The position numbers and the translations under genes were made by a program. From the NCBI GenBank assembly GCA_029851415.1, contig CM056742.1:91130748-91194747 (forward strand): a stretch of 64,000 nt of DNA, written 5' to 3'. Positions within the stretch are counted from its first letter, which is position 1. Each line of letters begins with the position of its first letter. This DNA comes from Eretmocerus hayati (taxonomy: Eukaryota > Arthropoda > Insecta > Hymenoptera > Aphelinidae). The notes below the pieces were generated by a model that had not been told where the DNA came from, did no database searches, and worked only from the letters and a program-made list of their open reading frames with translations. Of this stretch, positions 40,576 through 54,136 are shown one piece after another.

Positions 40576-43500
40576 CACTGGGAACTTATGCAAATTTTTT
40601 CCGGACCATCTCTCACAACCGAACCAGGCAAGGTTTGACGAAGTGAGTTAGCTCGATGTCTCCGCCAACTCTTCCTCTTCACAGGAAAAGTTCTCAAATT
40701 AGTGACAGATCAATATTTTTCCCGTAATATTAGCGAATCTGAATAAAAATCTGCACCCGTTAGGCTCAAGTCAACTTCAAGTCGATGTAGAGACCCGAAT
40801 TTTCACTCGATCGAGGTGAAATTTTGAACACTCTCCCAGTTCGATAGGGAAAAGGGGATAATGCGGTCAAAAATGGAATTATGATGATAGTCTTATCATT
40901 ATAGAGTTTTTCCATTTTTTGGCCAAAATTAATCAAATTTTATATGTATCGATAGAGAAAAATTCTTTCAATGCAGAAATGTAATGGGCTAAACTTTCTG
41001 ACTATTGGATGATATGATAAAAGGACTTTTAACCCTCTAAGAGAAGCCGACACAGAAGTAGTTGACTTTGCGGATTGACTTTTAGAGGCCCATAAGACCG
41101 ATACCATCGGTAAATCCCGACGGAAAATATAAGTCCGCAGCCAGGCTCGGGTCATAAACAACCCTCATAAAGCCATTATGAACTAACTCCACCCAAATTC
41201 TGAATAATCGAAATAATCGAATCGCCCCCATTCTGATTGCGGAATCTGCTTGCTGATACCAGGCTGATCAGTTACAAACTTGAATGGGAGAAATCGGATA
41301 AGATTAACTATAAAAAATGATGATCGGCGATATCACTACAATCGACATAATCTTATCAGATATTGGCCGATTTCGACCATTCGAGTTCCTAAATGATCGG
41401 CTTGATATCAGTAAGCATATTCCATTATCAGAGTGTGGTTAATCCAATTATTTTGATTAGTCAAAAATTGGATAGGAGATTCCGTAATGACTTTATGAGG
41501 GTCGTTTATTACTCAAGCCGGGACCGTATTGAGTGATAAACGACCCTCATAAGGTCATTACGGAATCTCCTATCCAATTTTTTACTAATCAAAATAATTG
41601 GATTAACCACACTCTGATAATGGAATATGCTTACTGATATCAAGCCGATCATTTAGAAACTCGAATGGTCGAAATCGGCCAATATCTGATAAGATAATAT
41701 CGATTGTAGTGATATCGCCGATTATCATTTTTTACAGTTAATCTTATCCGATTTCTCCCATTCAAGTTTGTAAGTGATCAGCCTAGTATCAGCAAGAAGA
41801 TTCCGCAATCAGAATGGCGGTAATTTGATTATTTCGATTACTCAGGAATTGGCTGGAGTTAGTTCATAATGGATTCATGAGGGTTGTTTATGGACCGAGC
41901 CTGGCTGCGGACTCATATTTTCTGGCGGGATTTACCAATGGTATCGGTCCGATGTGCCTGTAAAAGTCAAACCGCAAGGTTAACTACTTCTGTGTCGGCT
42001 TTTCTTAGAGGGTTGAAAGTCCTTTTATCATATCATCCAATAGTCAGAAAGTTTAGCCCATTACATTTCTGCATTGAAAAAATTTTTCTGTATCGATACA
42101 TATAAAATTTGATTAATTTTGGCCAAAAAATGGAAAATTTTTATAATGATAAGACTATCATTATAATTCCATTCTTGACCGCATTATCCCCTTTTCCCTA
42201 TCGAACTGGGAGAGTGTTCAAAATTTCACCTCGATCGAGTGAAAATTCAGGTCTCTACATCGACTTAAAGTTGACTTGAGCCTAACGGGTGCAGATTTTT
42301 ATTCAGATTCGCTAATATTACGGAAAAAATATTGATCTGTCACTAATTTGAGAACTTTTCCTGTAAAGAGGAAGAGTTGGCGAAGACATCGAGCTAACTC
42401 ACTTTGTCAAACCTTGCCTGGTTCGGTTGTGAGAGATGGTCCGGAAAAAATTTGTATATGTTCCCAGTGTGCGCCATAGCCGAGGGTGCTGACTGGTTAT
42501 AGATCCTCTGGGCATCATCAATGGTACGGGGCCACTCCATCTCGGATTCTGTGGAGTTTCGGGTCCATTGGAACATCCTACAACCCACAAAGGCGTCAAT
42601 ACTGCGCAGATAACTGCTCAAAGCTCGATTTCGCCCTGTTTTGGGCCCCATACCCGTGGATGCTGACTGGGAATATATCTTCTTGGCATCACCAATGATA
42701 TATGACCACTTGGTCTGAGGCCTTGTAGAGTTTGGGGTCCATTGGAGCATCCTACAACCCACAGTGGCGTCATAACTGCGCAGATAACTGCTCAAAGCTC
42801 GATTTTGCCCTGTTTGGGGCCCCATAGCCGAGGGTGCTGACTGGTAATAAATTCTCTGGGCGACAACAATGGTACGGGGCCACTTCATCTAGGGTTCTGT
42901 AGAGTTTCGGGTCCATTGGAACATCCAACAACCCACAGTGGCGTCATAACTGCGCAGATAACTGCTCAAAGCTCGATTTTGCCCCGTTTTGGGCCCCATA
43001 CCCGTGGATGCTGACTGGGAATATATTTTCTTGGCATCACCAATGATATATAACCACTTGGTCTGAGGCCTTGTAGAGTTTGGGGTCCATTGGAGCATCC
43101 TACAACCCACAGTGGCGTCATAACTGCGCAGATAACTGCTCAAAGCTCGATTTTGCCCTGTTTGGGGCCCCATAGCCGAGGGTGCTGACTGGTAATAAAT
43201 TCTCTGGGCGACAACAATGGTACGGGGCCACTTCATCTAGGGTTCTGTAGAGTTTCGGGTCCATTGGAACATCCAACAACCCACAGTGGCGTCATAACTG
43301 CGCAGATAACTGCTCAAAGCTCGATTTTGCCCTGTTTGGGGCCCCATAGCCGAGGGTGCTGACTGGTAATAAATTCTCTGGGCGACAACAATGGTACGGG
43401 GCCACTTCATCTAGGGTTCTGTAGAGTTTGGGGTCCATTGGAGCATCCTACAACCCACAGTGGCGTCATAACTGCGCAGATAACTGCTCAAAGCTCGATT

Positions 43501-45880
43501 TTGCCCTGTTTGGGGCCCCATAGCCGAGGGGACTGACTGGTAATAAATTCTCTGGGCGACAAAAATGGTACGAGGCCACTTCATCTAGGGTTCTGTAGAG
43601 TTTCGGGTCCATTGGAACCTCCTACAACCCACAGTGGCGTCATAACTGCGCAGATAACTGCTCAAAGCTCGATTTCGCCCTGTTTTGGGGGCCATAGCCG
43701 AGGGTGCTGACTGGTGATAGATTCTCTGGGCGACAACAATGGTACGAGGCCACTTCATCTAGGGTTCTGTAGAGTTTCGGGTCCATTGGAACATCCAACA
43801 ACCCGCAGTGGCGTCATAACTGCGCAGATAACTGCTCAAAGCTCGATTTTGCCCTATTTTGGGCCCCATAGCCGAGGATGTTGACTGGTAATAGATTCTC
43901 TGGGCATCATCAATGGTACAAGGCCACTCCATCTAGGGTTCTGTAGAGTTTCGGGTCCATTGAATGATCCTACAACCCACAGTGGCGTCATAACTGCGCA
44001 GATAACTGCTCAAAGCTCGATTTCGCCCGGTTTTGAGCCCCATAGCCGAGGGTACTAACTGGTAATAAATTCTTTGGGCTCCGGAGATGGCACGTGACTA
44101 CTTGATCTATGGTACTGAAGAGTTTCGGGTCCATGAGGACTATTTGCAACCCACAGCGGCGTCATAACTGGTCAGATAACTGCTCAAAGTTCGATTCCGC
44201 CCTGTTTTGGGCCCCATAGCCGAGGGTGCTGATTGGTAATAGATTCTTCGGGCATCACGGATGGTACATAACCACTTGGTCTGAGGCCTTGTAGAGTTTC
44301 GGGTCCATTGAAACATTCAACGACCCACAGTGGCGTCATAACTTCGCAGATAACTGCTCAATGCTCGGCTCCACCCTGTTTTGGGCCCCATAGCCAAGGA
44401 TGCTGACTGGTAATAAATACTCTGGGCATCACCAATGATATATAACCACAAAATCTGAGGCCCCGTAGAGTTTCGGGTCCATTGAATCATCCTACAACCC
44501 ACAGTGGCGTCATAACTGCGCAGGTAACTGCTCAAGGCTCGAATTTGCCCCGTTTTGGGCCTCATGGCCGAGGGTGATGACTGGTAATGAATTTCCTGAG
44601 CATCATCAATGGTAGATGATTACTTGATCTGAAAGTCTGTAGAGTTTCGGGTCCATTCGAACATCCTACAACCCCCAGTGGCGTCATAACCGCGCAGATA
44701 ACTGCTCAAAGCTCGATTTCGCCCTGTTTTGGGCCCCATAGCCGAGGGTGCTGACTTGTAATCGATTCTCTGAGCATCAGAGATAGTTTGTGTCTACTTG
44801 ATCTAAGCTTTTGTAGAGTTTTGGTCTCATTGGAACCTCCTACAACCCACAGTGGCGTCATAACTGCGCAGATAACTGCTCAAAGCTCGATTTCGCCCTG
44901 TTTTGGGCGCCATAGCCGAGGGTGCTGACTGGTGATAGATTCTCTGGGCGACAACAATGGTATGGGGCTACTCCATCTGAGGTCCTGTAGAGTTTCCGGC
45001 CCATTGGAACATCCTACAACCCATAGTGGCGTCATAACTATGCAGGTATTTGCACAGAGCTCGACTTTTCCCCGTTTTGGGCCTCATGGCCGAGGGTGCT
45101 GACTGGTTATGAATTCTCTAAGCATCACCAATGGTACATGAGTTTTTGATCTGAATATCTGTGGAGTTTCGGGTCCATTGGGACATCCTTCAACTCATAG
45201 TGGCGTCATAACTGCGCAGATAACTGCTCGAAGCTCGATTTCGCCCGGTTTTGAGCCCCATAGCCGAGGGTGCTAACTGGTAATAAATTCTTTGGGCTCC
45301 GGAGATGGCACGTGACTACTTGATCTATGGTACTGGAGAGTTTCGGGTCCATGAGGACTATTTGCAACCCACAGCAGCGTCATAACTGGTCAGATAACTG
45401 CTCAAAGTTCGATTTCGCCCTGTTTTGGGCCCCATAGCCGAGGGTGCTGATTGGTAATGAATTCTTTGGGCATCACGGATGGTACATAACCACTTGGTCT
45501 GAGGCCTTGTAGAGTTTCGGGTCCATTGAAACATTCAACGACCCACAGTGGCGTCATAATTTCGCAGGTAACTGCTCAATGCTCGGCTCCACCCTGTTTT
45601 GGGCCCCATAGCCGAGGATGCTGACTGGTAATAAATACTCTGGGCATCACCAATGATATATAACCACTAAGTCTGAGGCCCCGTAGATCTTCGGGTCCAT
45701 TGAATCATCCTACAACGCACAGTGGCGTCATAACTGCGCAGGTAACTGCTCAAGGCTCGATTTTGCCCCGTTTTGGGCCTCATGGCCGAGGGTGATGACT
45801 GGTAATGAATTTTCTGAGCATCAACAATGGTAGATGATTACTTGATCTGAAAGTCTGTAGAGTTTCTGTCTCATTGAAAC
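39800..45880 (+). repeat. About 5.9-kb higher-order unit 2 (satellite plus foldback element)
   Basis: This is the second copy of 33,900-39,800. It lacks one monomer left of the element and carries extra monomers of the GACAACAATGG class to its right (42,860-43,740). At about 45,870 the sequence again reads CATTGAAACCTCCTACAACC, as at 39,796, which marks the end of the unit. Excluding the element, the 5,902-bp spacing equals about 23 monomers. Confidence 0.8.
40576..42470. mobile_element. Foldback-type element, copy 2
   Basis: This copy has the same termini, arms, loop position and internal repeat as copy 1, at a constant offset of 5,729 bp. About 18-20 differences in 1,895 bp were noted by eye, which is near 1%. 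The right flank is GCGCCATA, while the left flank has mutated to GCGCCACA. Several sites in the right arm (for example GTTTAGCCC near 42,052, GTTCAAAATTTC near 42,217 and TTGACTTGAGCC near 42,272) agree with the left arms, whereas copy 1 differs. Those changes are therefore private to copy 1. The identical site and flanks show that this copy arose by block duplication, not by a new insertion. Confidence 0.88.
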
Positions 45881-48800
45881 CTCCTACAACCCACAGTGGC
45901 GTCATAACCGCGCAGATAACTGCTCAAAGCTCGATTTCGCCCTGTTTTGGGCGCCATAGCCGAGGGTGCTGACTGGTGATAGATTCTCTGGGCGACAACA
46001 ATGGTACGGGGCCGCTTCGTCTAGGGTTCTGTAGAGTTTCGGGTCCATTGGAACATCCTACAACCCACAGTGTCGTCATAACTGCGCAGGTAACTGCTCA
46101 GAGCTCATATCTGCCCCGTTTTGGGCCTCATGGCCAAGGGTGCTGACTGGTAATGAATTTTCTGAATATCGCCAATGGTACATAATCACTTGATCTGGAG
46201 TTCTGTGGAGTTTCGGGTCCATTGGAACATCCAACAACCCACAGTGGCGTCATAACTGCGCAGATAACTGCTCAAAGCTCGATTTCGCCCTGTTTTGGGC
46301 GCCATAGCCGAGGGTGCTGACTGGTGATAGATTCTCTGGGCGACAGCAATGGTACGGGGCCGCTTCGTCTAGGGTTCTGTAGAGTTTCGGGTCCATTGGA
46401 ACATCCTACAACCCACAGTGTCGTCATAACTGCGCAGGTAACTGCTCAGAGCTCAGATCTGCCCCGTTTTGGGCCTCATGGCCAAGGGTGCTGACTGGTA
46501 ATGAATTTTCTGAATATCACCAATGGTACATAATCACTTGATCTGGAGTTCTGTGGAGTTTCGGGTCCATTGGAACATCCAACAACCCACAGTGGCGTCA
46601 TAACTGCGCAGATAACTGCTCAAAGCTCGATTTCGCCCTGTTTTGGGCCCCATAGCCGAGGGTGCTGACTAGTAATGAATTCTCTGGGCATCAGAGATAG
46701 TACGTGACTACTCGATCTAGGCCTCTGTAGAGTTTCGGGTCCATTGGAACCTCCTACAACCCACAGTGGCGTCATAACTGCGCGGGTAACTGGTCAAAGC
46801 TCGATTTTGCCCTGTTTGGTGCCCCATAGCCGAGGGAGTTGACTGGTAATAGATCCTCTGGGCATCATCAATGTTACGGGGCCACTTCATCTAGGGTTCT
46901 GTAGAGTTTCCGGCCCATTGGAACATCCAACAACCCACAGGGGCGTCATAACGGCGCGGATAACTGCTCAAAGCTTGATTTCGCCCGGTTTTGAGCCCCG
47001 TACCCGAGGTTGCTGACTGGTAATAAATTCTTTGGGCTCCGGGAATGGCACGTGACTACTGGATCCATGGTTGTGGAAAGTTTTGGGTCCATTAGAACTA
47101 TTTGCAAATTACAGAGCGTCATAACTGGTCAGATAGCTGCTCAAAGCTCGATTTCGCCCTGTTTTGGGCGCCATAGCCGAGGATGCTGACTGGTTATAGA
47201 TCCTCTGGGCATCATCAATGGTACGAAGCCACTCCATCTCGGATTCTGTGGAGTTTTGGGTCCATTGGAACATCCTACAACCCACAAAGGCGTCATAACT
47301 GCGCAGATAACTGCTCAAAGCTCGATTTCGCCCTGTTTTGGGCCCCATACCCGAGGATGCTGACTGGTAATATATCCTCTGGGCATCACCAATGATATAT
47401 AACCAATTGGTCTGAGGCCTTGTAGAGTTTGGGGTCCATTGGAACATCCTACAACCCACAGTGGCGTCATAACTGCGCAGATAACTGCTCAAAGCTCGAT
47501 TTTGCCCTGTTTGGGGCCCCATAGCCGAGGTTGTTGACTGGTAATAGATTCTCTGGGCATCATCAATGGAACAGGGCTACTCCATCTAGGGTTCTGTGGA
47601 ATTTCCGGCCCATTGGAACATCCTACAACCCTTAGTGGCGTCGTAACTATGCAGGTATTTGCTCAGAGCTTGACTTCGACCCGTTTCGGGCCTCATGGCC
47701 AAGGGTGCTGACTGGTAATGAATTCTCTGAGCATCACTCATGGTACATGATTACTTGATCTGAAGTTCTGTAGAGTTTCGGGTCCATTGGAACATCCTAC
47801 AACCCACAGTGGCGTTAAACTGCGCAGATAACTGCTCAAAGCTCGATTTCGCCCGGTTTTGAGCCCCATAGCCGAGGGTGCTGACTGGTAATAAATTCTT
47901 TGGGCTCCGGAGATGACACGTGACTACTTGATCCATGGTTGTGAAAAGTTTCGGGTCCATTAGAACTATTTGCAAATTACAGAGCGTCATAACTGGTCAG
48001 GTAGCTGCTCAAAGCTCGATTTCGCCCTGTTTTGTGCGCCATAGCCGAGGTTGCTGACTGGTTATAGATCCTCTGGGCGTCATCAATGGTACGGGGCCAC
48101 TCCATCTCGGATTCTGTAGAGTTTTGGGTCCATTGGAACATCCTACAACCCACAGTGGCGTCATAACTATGCAGGTAACTGCTCAGAGCTCGACTTTGCC
48201 CCGTTTTGGGCCTCATGGCCGGTGGTGCTGACTGGTAATGAATTCCCTGAATATCACCAATGGTACATAATCACTTGATCTGGAGTTCTGTGGAGTTTCG
48301 GGTCCATTGGAACATCCAACAACCCACAGTGGCGTCATAACTGCGCCGATAACTGCTCAAAGCTCGATTTTGCCCTGTCTTGGGCCCCATATCCGAGGGT
48401 GTTGACTGGTGATAGATTCTCTGGGCATCATCAACGGTACGAGGCCACTCCATCTAGGGTTCTGTAGAGTTTTGGGTCCATTGGAACATCCTACAACCCA
48501 CAGTGGCGTCAGACCTGCGCAGGTAACTGCTCAGAGCTCGACTTTGCCCGGTTTTGGGCCTCATGGCCGGGGTAGCTGACTGGTAATGAATTCTCTGAAC
48601 ATCACAAATGGTACATCATCACTTGATCCGGAGTTCTGTGGAGTTTCGGGTCCATTGGAACATCCTACAACCCACAGTGGCGTCATAATTGCGCAGATAA
48701 TTGCTATAGGCTCGATTTCGCCCTGTTTTGGGCCCCATAGCCGAGGGTGCTGACTAGTAATAAATTCTCTGGGCATCAGAGATAGTACGTGACTTCTTGA

Positions 48801-51800
48801 TCTAGGCCTCTGTAGAGTTTCGGGTCCATTGGAACCTCCTACAACCCACAGTGGCGTCATAACTGCGCAGGTAACTGGTCAAAGCTCGATTTTGCCCTGT
48901 TTGGGGCCCCATAGCCGAGGGTGTTGACTGGTATAGATTCTCTGGGCATCACAATGGTACGTGGCCACTTCATCTGAGGTTCTGTAGAGTTTCCGGCCCA
49001 TTGGAACATCCTACAACCCATAGTGGCGTCATAACTATGCAGGTATTTGCACAGAGCTCGACTTTGCCCCGTTATGGGCCTCATGGCCGAGGGTGCTGAC
49101 TGGTTATGAATTCTCTAAGCATCACCAATGGTACATGAGTTTCTGATCTGAATATCTGTGGAGTTTCGGGTCCATTGGGACATCCTTCAACTCATAGTTG
49201 CGTCATAACTGCGCAGATAACTGCTCAAAGCTCGATTTCGCCCGGTTTTGAGCCCCATAGCCGAGGGTGCTAACTGGTAATAAATTGTTTGAGCTCCGGA
49301 GATGGCACGTGACTACTTGATCTATGGTAGTGGAGAGTTTCGGGTCCATGAGGACTATTTGCAACCCACAGCGGCGTCATAACTGGTCAGATAACTGCTC
49401 AAAGTTCGATTTCGCCCTGTTTTGGGCCCCATAGCCGAGGGTGCTGATTGGTAATAAATTCTTTGGGCATCACGGATGGTACATAACCACTTGGTCTGAA
49501 GCCTTGTAGAGTTCCGGGTCCTTTGAAACATTCAACGACCCACAGTGGCGTCATAACTTCGCAGATAACTGCTCAATGCTCGGCTACACCCTGTTTTGGG
49601 CCCCATAGCCGAGGATGCTGACTGGTAATAAATACTCTGGGCATCACCAATGATATATAACCACTGAGTCTGAGGCTCCGTAGAGTTTCGGGTCCATTGA
49701 ATCATCCTACAACCCACAGTGGCGTCATAACTGCGCAGGTAACTGCTCAAGGCTCGAATTTGCCCCGTTTTGGACCTCATGGCCGAGGGTGATGACTGGT
49801 AATGAATTTCCTGAGCATCATCAATGGTAGATGATTACTTGATCTGAAAGTCTGTAGAGTTTCGGGTCCATTCGAACATCCTTCAACCCACAGTGGCGTC
49901 ATAACTGCGCAGATAACTGCTCAAAGCTCGATTTCGCCCTGTTTTGGGCCCCATAGCCGAGGGTGCTGACTAGTCATCGATTCTCTGAGCATCAGAGATA
50001 GTTTGTGACTACTTGATCTAAGCTTTTGTAGAGTTTTGGTCTCATTGGAACCTCCTACAACCCACAGTGGCGTCATAACTGCGCAGATAACTGCTCAAAG
50101 CTCGATTCCGCCCTGTTCTGGGCGCCATAGCCGAGGGTGCTGACTGGTGATAGATTCTCTGGGCGACAACAATGGTACGGGGCCACTTCATCTAGGGTTC
50201 TGTAGAGTTTCGGGTCCATTGGATCATCCTCCAACCCACAGTGGCGTCATAACTGCGCAGGTAACTGCTCAGAGCTCAGATTCGCCCTGTTTTGGGCCTC
50301 ATGGCCGAGGGCGCTGACTGGTATTGAATTCTCTGAGTATCCCAATGGTACATAATTACTTAATCTGAAGTTTTGTGAAGTTTCGGGTCCATTGGAACAT
50401 CCTACAACCCACAGTGGCGTCATAACTGCGCAGATAACTGCTCAAAGCTCGATTTCGCCCTGTTTTGGGCCCCATAGCCGAGGGTGCTGACTAGTAATCA
50501 ATTCTCTGGGCATCAGGGATAGTATGTGACTACTAGATCTAAGCATTGGTAGAGTTTCGGTCTCATTGGAACCTCCTACAACCCACAGTGGCGTCATAAC
50601 TGCGCATATAACTGCTCAAAGCTCGATTTCGCCCTGTTTTGGGCGCCATAGCCGAGGGTGCTGACTAGTAATCGATTCTCTGAGCATCAGAGATAGTTTG
50701 TGACTACTTGATCTAAGCATTTGTAGCGTTTCGGTCTCATTGGAACCTCCTACAACCCACAGTGGCGTCATAACTGCGCAGATAACTGCTCAAAGCTCGA
50801 TTTCGCTCTGTTTTGGGCGCCATAGCCGAGGTTGCTGACTGGTGATAGATTCTCTGGGTGACAACAATGGTACGGGGCCGCTTCATCTAGGGTTTTGTAG
50901 AGTTTCGGGTCCATTGGAACATCCTACAACCCACAGTGTCGTCATAACTGCGCAGGTAACTGCTCAGAGCTCAGATTTGCCCCGTTTTGGGCCTCATGGC
51001 CAAGGGTGCTGACTGGTAATGAATTCCCTGAACATCACGAATGGTACATAATTTCTTGATCTGGAGTTCTGTAGAGTTTCGGGTCCATTGGAAAATCCTA
51101 CAACCCACAGTGTCGTCATAACTGCGCATATAACTGCTATATGCTCGATTTCGCCCTGTTTTCGGCCCCATAGCCGAGGGTGCTGACTAGTAATGAATTC
51201 TCTGGGCATCAGAGATAGTACGTGACTCTTCGATCTAGGCCCTCGTAGAGTTTCGGGTCCATTGGAACCTCCTACAACCCACAGTGGCGTCATAACTGCG
51301 CAGATTACTGCTCAAAGCTCGATTTTGCCCTGTTTGGGGCCCCATAGCCGAAGGTGTTGACTGGTAATAGATTCTTTGGGCATCATCAATGGCACGTGGC
51401 CACTTCATGTAGGGTTCTGTAGAGTTTCCGGCTCATTGGAATATCCTACAACCCACAGTGGCGTCATAACTGCGCAGGTAACTGCTCAGAGCTCGTTCTT
51501 GCCCCGTTTTGGGCCTTATGGCCGAGGGAGCTGACTGGTAATGTATTCTCTGAGCATCACCAATGGTACATAATTACTTGATCTGAAGTTCTGTAGAGTT
51601 TCGGGTCCATTGGAACATCCCACTGCCCACAGTGGAATCATAACTGCGCAGCTAACTGCTCAAAGCTCGATATTGCCCTGTTTTGGGCCTCATAGCCGTG
51701 GTTGCTGACTGGTAATAAATTTTCTGGTTATCATCGATGGTACATAACCATTTAAACTGAGGTTATGTGGATTTTCGGGTCCATTGGAAGTATTTGCAAT

Positions 51801-52747
51801 CCACAGCGGTGTCATAATTGCGCAGATAACTGCCCAAAGCTCGATTTCGCCATGTTTTGGGTCCCATTGCTGAGGGTGCTGACTCGTAATAAATCCTTTG
51901 GGCATCATCAATGATACATTACCACTCGATGTGAGGTTCTGTAGAGTTTCGGGTCCATTGGATTATCTTACATTCTACAGTGGCGTCATAACTGCGCAGG
52001 TAACTGCCCAAACCTCGATTTCGCCATTTTTTGGGCCCCATAGCCGAGGTTGCTGACTGGTAATAAATCCTCCGGGCATCATCGATGGTACGGAGCCACT
52101 TCATCTAGGGTTCTGTAGAGTTTCCGGGCCATTGGAACATCCTACAACCCACAAAGGCGTCATAACTGCGCAGATAACTGCTCAAAGCTCGATTTCGCCC
52201 TGTTTTGGGCCCCATACCCGAGGATGCTGACTGGTAATATATCCTCTGGGCATCACCAATGATATATAACCAATTGGTCTGAGGCCTTGTAGAGTTTGGG
52301 GTCCATTGGAACATCCTACAACCCACAGTGGCGTCATAACTGCGCAGATAACTGCTCAAAGCTCGATTTTGCCCTGTTTGGGGCCCCATAGCCGAGGTTG
52401 TTGACTGGTAATAGATTCTCTGGGCATCATCAATGGAACAGGGCTACTCCATCTAGGGTTCTGTGGAATTTCCGGCCCATTGGAACATCCTACAACCCTT
52501 AGTGGCGTCGTAACTATGCAGGTATTTGCTCAGAGCTTGACTTTGACCCGTTTCGGGCCTCATGGCCAAGGGTGCTGACTGGTAATGAATTCTCTGAGCA
52601 TCACTCATGGTACATGATTACTTGATCTAAAGTTCTGTAGAGTTTCGGGTCCATTGGAACATCCTACAACCCACAGTGGCGTTAAACTGCGCAGATAACT
52701 GCTCAAAGCTCGATTTCGCCCGGTTTTGAGCCCCATAGCCGAGGGTG

Positions 52748-54136
52748 CTGACTGGTAATAAATTCTTTGGGCTCCGGAGATGACACGTGACTACTTGATC
52801 CATGGTTGTGAAAAGTTTCGGGTCCATTAGAACTATTTGCAAATTACAGAGCGTCATAACTGGTCAGGTAGCTGCTCAAAGCTCGATTTCGCCCTGTTTT
52901 GTGCGCCATAGCCGAGGTTGCTGACTGGTTATAGATCCTCTGGGCGTCATCAATGGTACGGGGCCACTCCATCTCGGATTCTGTAGAGTTTTGGGTCCAT
53001 TGGAACATCCTACAACCCACAGTGGCGTCATAACTATGCAGGTAACTGCTCAGAGCTCGACTTTGCCCCGTTTTGGGCCTCATGGCCGGTGGTGCTGACT
53101 GGTAATGAATTCTCTGAATATCACCAATGGTACATAATCACTTGATCTGGAGTTCTGTGGAGTTTCGGGTCCATTGGAACATCCAACAACCCACAGTGGC
53201 GTCATAACTGCGCCGATAACTGCTCAAAGCTCGATTTTGCCCTGTCTTGGGCCACATATCCGAGGGTGTTGACTGGTGATAGATTCTCTGGGCATCATCA
53301 ACGGTACGAGGCCACTCCATCTAGGGTTCTGTAGAGTTTTGGGTCCATTGGAATATCCTACAACCCACAGTGGCGTCAGACCTGCGCAGGTAACTGCTCA
53401 GAGCTCGACTTTGCCCGGTTTTGGGCCTCATGGCCGGGGTAGCTGACTGGTAATGAATTCTCTGAACATCACAAATGGTACATCATCACTCGATCCGGAG
53501 TTCTGTGGAGTTTCGGGTCCATTGGAACATCCTACAACCCACAGTGGCGTCATAATTGCGCAGATAATTGCTATAGGCTCGATTTCGCCCTGTTTTCGGC
53601 CCCATAGCCGAGGGTGCTGACTAGTAATAAATTCTCTGGGCATCAGAGATAGTACGTGACTACTTGATCTAGGCCTCTGTAGAGTTTCGGGTCCATTGGA
53701 ACCTCCTACAACCCACAGTGGCGTCATAACTGCGCAGGTAACTGGTCAAAGCTCGATTTTGCCCTGTTTGGGGCCCCATAGCCGAGGGTGTTGACTGGTA
53801 TAGATTCTCTGGGCATCACAATGGTACGTGGCCACTTCATCTGAGGTTCTGTAGAGTTTCCGGCCCATTGGAACATCCTACAACCCATAGTGGCGTCATA
53901 ACTATGCAGGTATTTGCACAGAGCTCGACTTTGCCCCGTTTTGGGTCTCATGGCCGAGGGTGCTGACTGGTTATGAATTCTCTAAGCATCACCAATGGTA
54001 CATGAGTTTCTGATCTGAATATCTGTGGAGTTTCGGGTCCATTGGGACATCCTTCAACTCATAGTTGCGTCATAACTGCGCAGATAACTGCTCAAAGCTC
54101 GATTTCGCCCGGTTTTGAGCCCCATAGCCGAGGGTG
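52748..54136 (+). repeat. 1,389-bp tandem duplication, unit 1 (8 monomers minus 3 bp)
   Basis: Sequence in this interval recurs immediately at an offset of 1,389 bp with almost no differences. Compared with 47,880-49,270 it is the same block at an offset of 4,867 bp. Rare shared variants include the shortened GACTGGTATAGATTC, TTGCGTCATAACTGCG after CAACTCATAG, and the CCACATATCCGAGG monomer. Confidence 0.88.

Noticed and set aside
34847..42470. Two independent insertions of the foldback element
   Set aside because: Both copies are at the same monomer base with matching flanking satellite at a constant offset, so block duplication explains them better.
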